Origin: Nitrospirota bacterium
GTDB lineage: Bacteria > Nitrospirota > Nitrospiria > SBBL01 > Manganitrophaceae
Direction of reading: 5' to 3'
Assembly (NCBI GenBank): GCA_023248505.1
Contig: JAHFEM010000166.1
Location: 1-5,492, forward strand
DNA length: 5,492 nucleotides
Positions 4,633-5,492 of the stretch are shown here, in pieces; within the stretch, counting starts at the first letter, position 1; every line of letters begins with the position of its first letter. The notes under the pieces are model-generated. The model searched no databases and was not told the DNA's origin. It saw only the letters and a list, made by a program, of their open reading frames with translations. Both the position numbers and the translations under genes were made by a program.

Positions 4633-5492
4633 ATGCATTACGATGTCATTATCATCGGGGCCGGCCCGGCGGGATCTTCGGCGGCGGTGGCCCTCGCGCG
4701 AGAGGGGCGCACGGTCCTTCTCCTGGAAAAGGCGGCGCATCCCAGACATAAATCATGCGGCGGCGGCCTCTCTGCGCGCCTTCTTCCGTATCTCGATTCT
4801 GATCTGAAGGAGATCGTCGAGCGGGAGATTCGGAAGATTGTATTCCGGCTCCAAAGGAAAGAGGTCTCCTGCCCATCGGTCGATCCGGTCGCTTATCTGG
4901 TGTCCCGCCCCAGGTTCGATGCGTATCTCGCCGAGAAGGCCAAAAAGGCGGGGGCGGAGATTCGCGAAAATGCGCCCATGATCGACTGGCGCGAGACTCC
5001 GCAGGGGGTGGAGGTCCAAAGCCGCGGCGGACGCGATACCGCTTCGTTTTTAATCGGCGCGGACGGGGCGGCAAGCCGTGTCGCCCGCAAGCTCTATCCC
5101 CTTTGGAAGAAACATCTCGCTTTCTCTATCGAGGCCGAAGCGCCGCTGCGAAGCAAAGAGGAAACCGTCTGGATTGATCTTGCCGTTCCAAGAGGATACG
5201 GCTGGATCTTTCCCAAAGGATCGGGGGCCGCGATCGGGATCGCCGATTTCAAAGCAAAAGTCGAAAAGCCCCAGGGGCTCTACCTCGATTTCTTGAAGCG
5301 GCACTCCCTCCTCTCTGAAGAGGGGCCGATCCAGCCGACCGGCTGCACGATCCCGATCTACCGGCGCGCCTCTCCTCCGCTGGTACAAGGAAGGCTTCTG
5401 TTGGTCGGGGATGCGGGAGGATTGGTCGATCCGCTCTTCGGGGAAGGGATTTTTTATGGGATCCGAAGCGGGCAGATGGCCGCCCAGGCGCT
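4633..5492 (+). CDS. Geranylgeranyl reductase family FAD-dependent oxidoreductase (3' truncated by window end)
   Basis: The frame is open from ATG 4633 to the window edge, giving 286 complete codons of a family that usually has about 370-420. The N-terminus D-V-I-I-I-G-A-G-P-A-G (4-14) is the dinucleotide-binding Rossmann motif, with acidic E32 ending the second strand. H-K-S-C-G-G-G-L-S (39-47) matches the P-x-x-K-x-C-G-G-G segment of geranylgeranyl reductases. G-A-D-G (142-145), Y-G-W-I-F-P-K (189-195) followed by A-I-G-I, G-D-A-G (259-262) and G-E-G-I (270-273) complete the FAD and substrate-pocket signatures. Members saturate double bonds of isoprenoid chains, for example in quinone side chains, archaeal-type lipids or chlorophyll phytol; the substrate here cannot be read from sequence. 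The leader has no Shine-Dalgarno, only an A-rich stretch before ATG. The gene lies 39 nt after the HtrA-like gene; it may be cotranscribed but has no obvious tie to cytochrome maturation. Confidence 0.88.
   Translation, partial: MHYDVIIIGAGPAGSSAAVALAREGRTVLLLEKAAHPRHKSCGGGLSARLLPYLDSDLKEIVEREIRKIVFRLQRKEVSCPSVDPVAYLVSRPRFDAYLAEKAKKAGAEIRENAPMIDWRETPQGVEVQSRGGRDTASFLIGADGAASRVARKLYPLWKKHLAFSIEAEAPLRSKEETVWIDLAVPRGYGWIFPKGSGAAIGIADFKAKVEKPQGLYLDFLKRHSLLSEEGPIQPTGCTIPIYRRASPPLVQGRLLLVGDAGGLVDPLFGEGIFYGIRSGQMAAQA

Noticed and set aside
4626..4635. TATAAA as a -10 promoter element for the reductase
   Set aside because: It abuts the ATG, so transcription would start inside the coding region, and no matching -35 is present.
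4652..5388. Several minus-strand frames opposite the reductase
   Set aside because: They overlap one another and a plus-strand frame with full FAD and family motifs; no protein family is evident in them.

Overview
The window holds a tightly packed, single-strand (+) gene cluster for periplasmic thiol-redox chemistry and cytochrome c maturation. It continues into an HtrA/DegS-type trypsin-fold protein and ends inside a geranylgeranyl-reductase-family flavoprotein. Base composition is moderately GC-rich throughout. The proteins point to a Gram-negative bacterium that makes c-type cytochromes by System I (Ccm). A System I ccmG-ccmH-ccmI block followed by a ResA/TlpA-type lipoprotein and a short CcdA fits Nitrospirota or deltaproteobacterial-type lineages. 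This placement is an inference from gene content; no rRNA or other phylogenetic marker is present.

Layout: (1) 3-50 is the last few codons of an upstream gene, by gene order probably ccmF, whose stop overlaps the next start (ATGA). (2) 47-637 is CcmG/DsbE, a membrane-anchored thioredoxin with a CQEC active site. (3) 634-1113 is CcmH, with the LRCxxCQ motif, again joined by an ATGA overlap. (4) 1139-2065 is CcmI, with two membrane segments and a TPR domain, preceded by a good Shine-Dalgarno. (5) 2066-2207 is a 142-nt gap with an unresolved translation start. (6) 2208-2723 is a TlpA/ResA-like lipoprotein thioredoxin with CGPC. (7) 2762-3511 is CcdA, the membrane electron conduit. (8) 3538-4593 is a secreted trypsin-fold + PDZ protein in which the catalytic His position reads Gln. 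(9) 4633-5492 is the first ~286 codons of a geranylgeranyl reductase family FAD protein, cut by the window end.

How the genes fit together: CcdA carries electrons from cytoplasmic thioredoxin across the membrane. The two thioredoxin-like proteins (CcmG and the lipoprotein) can receive them. CcmG and CcmH keep the CXXCH cysteines of apocytochrome c reduced, and CcmI presents the apocytochrome to the haem lyase module (CcmF/H). The HtrA-like protein would sit in the same compartment, but as read it lacks a full Ser-His-Asp triad. The final gene probably acts on isoprenoid chains (lipids or quinones) and may be a separate unit.

The two points most worth following are the His-to-Gln change in the HtrA-like protein and the possible frameshift or leader ORF at the start of the lipoprotein thioredoxin. 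I saw no RNA genes, mobile elements, CRISPR arrays or convincing intrinsic terminators.
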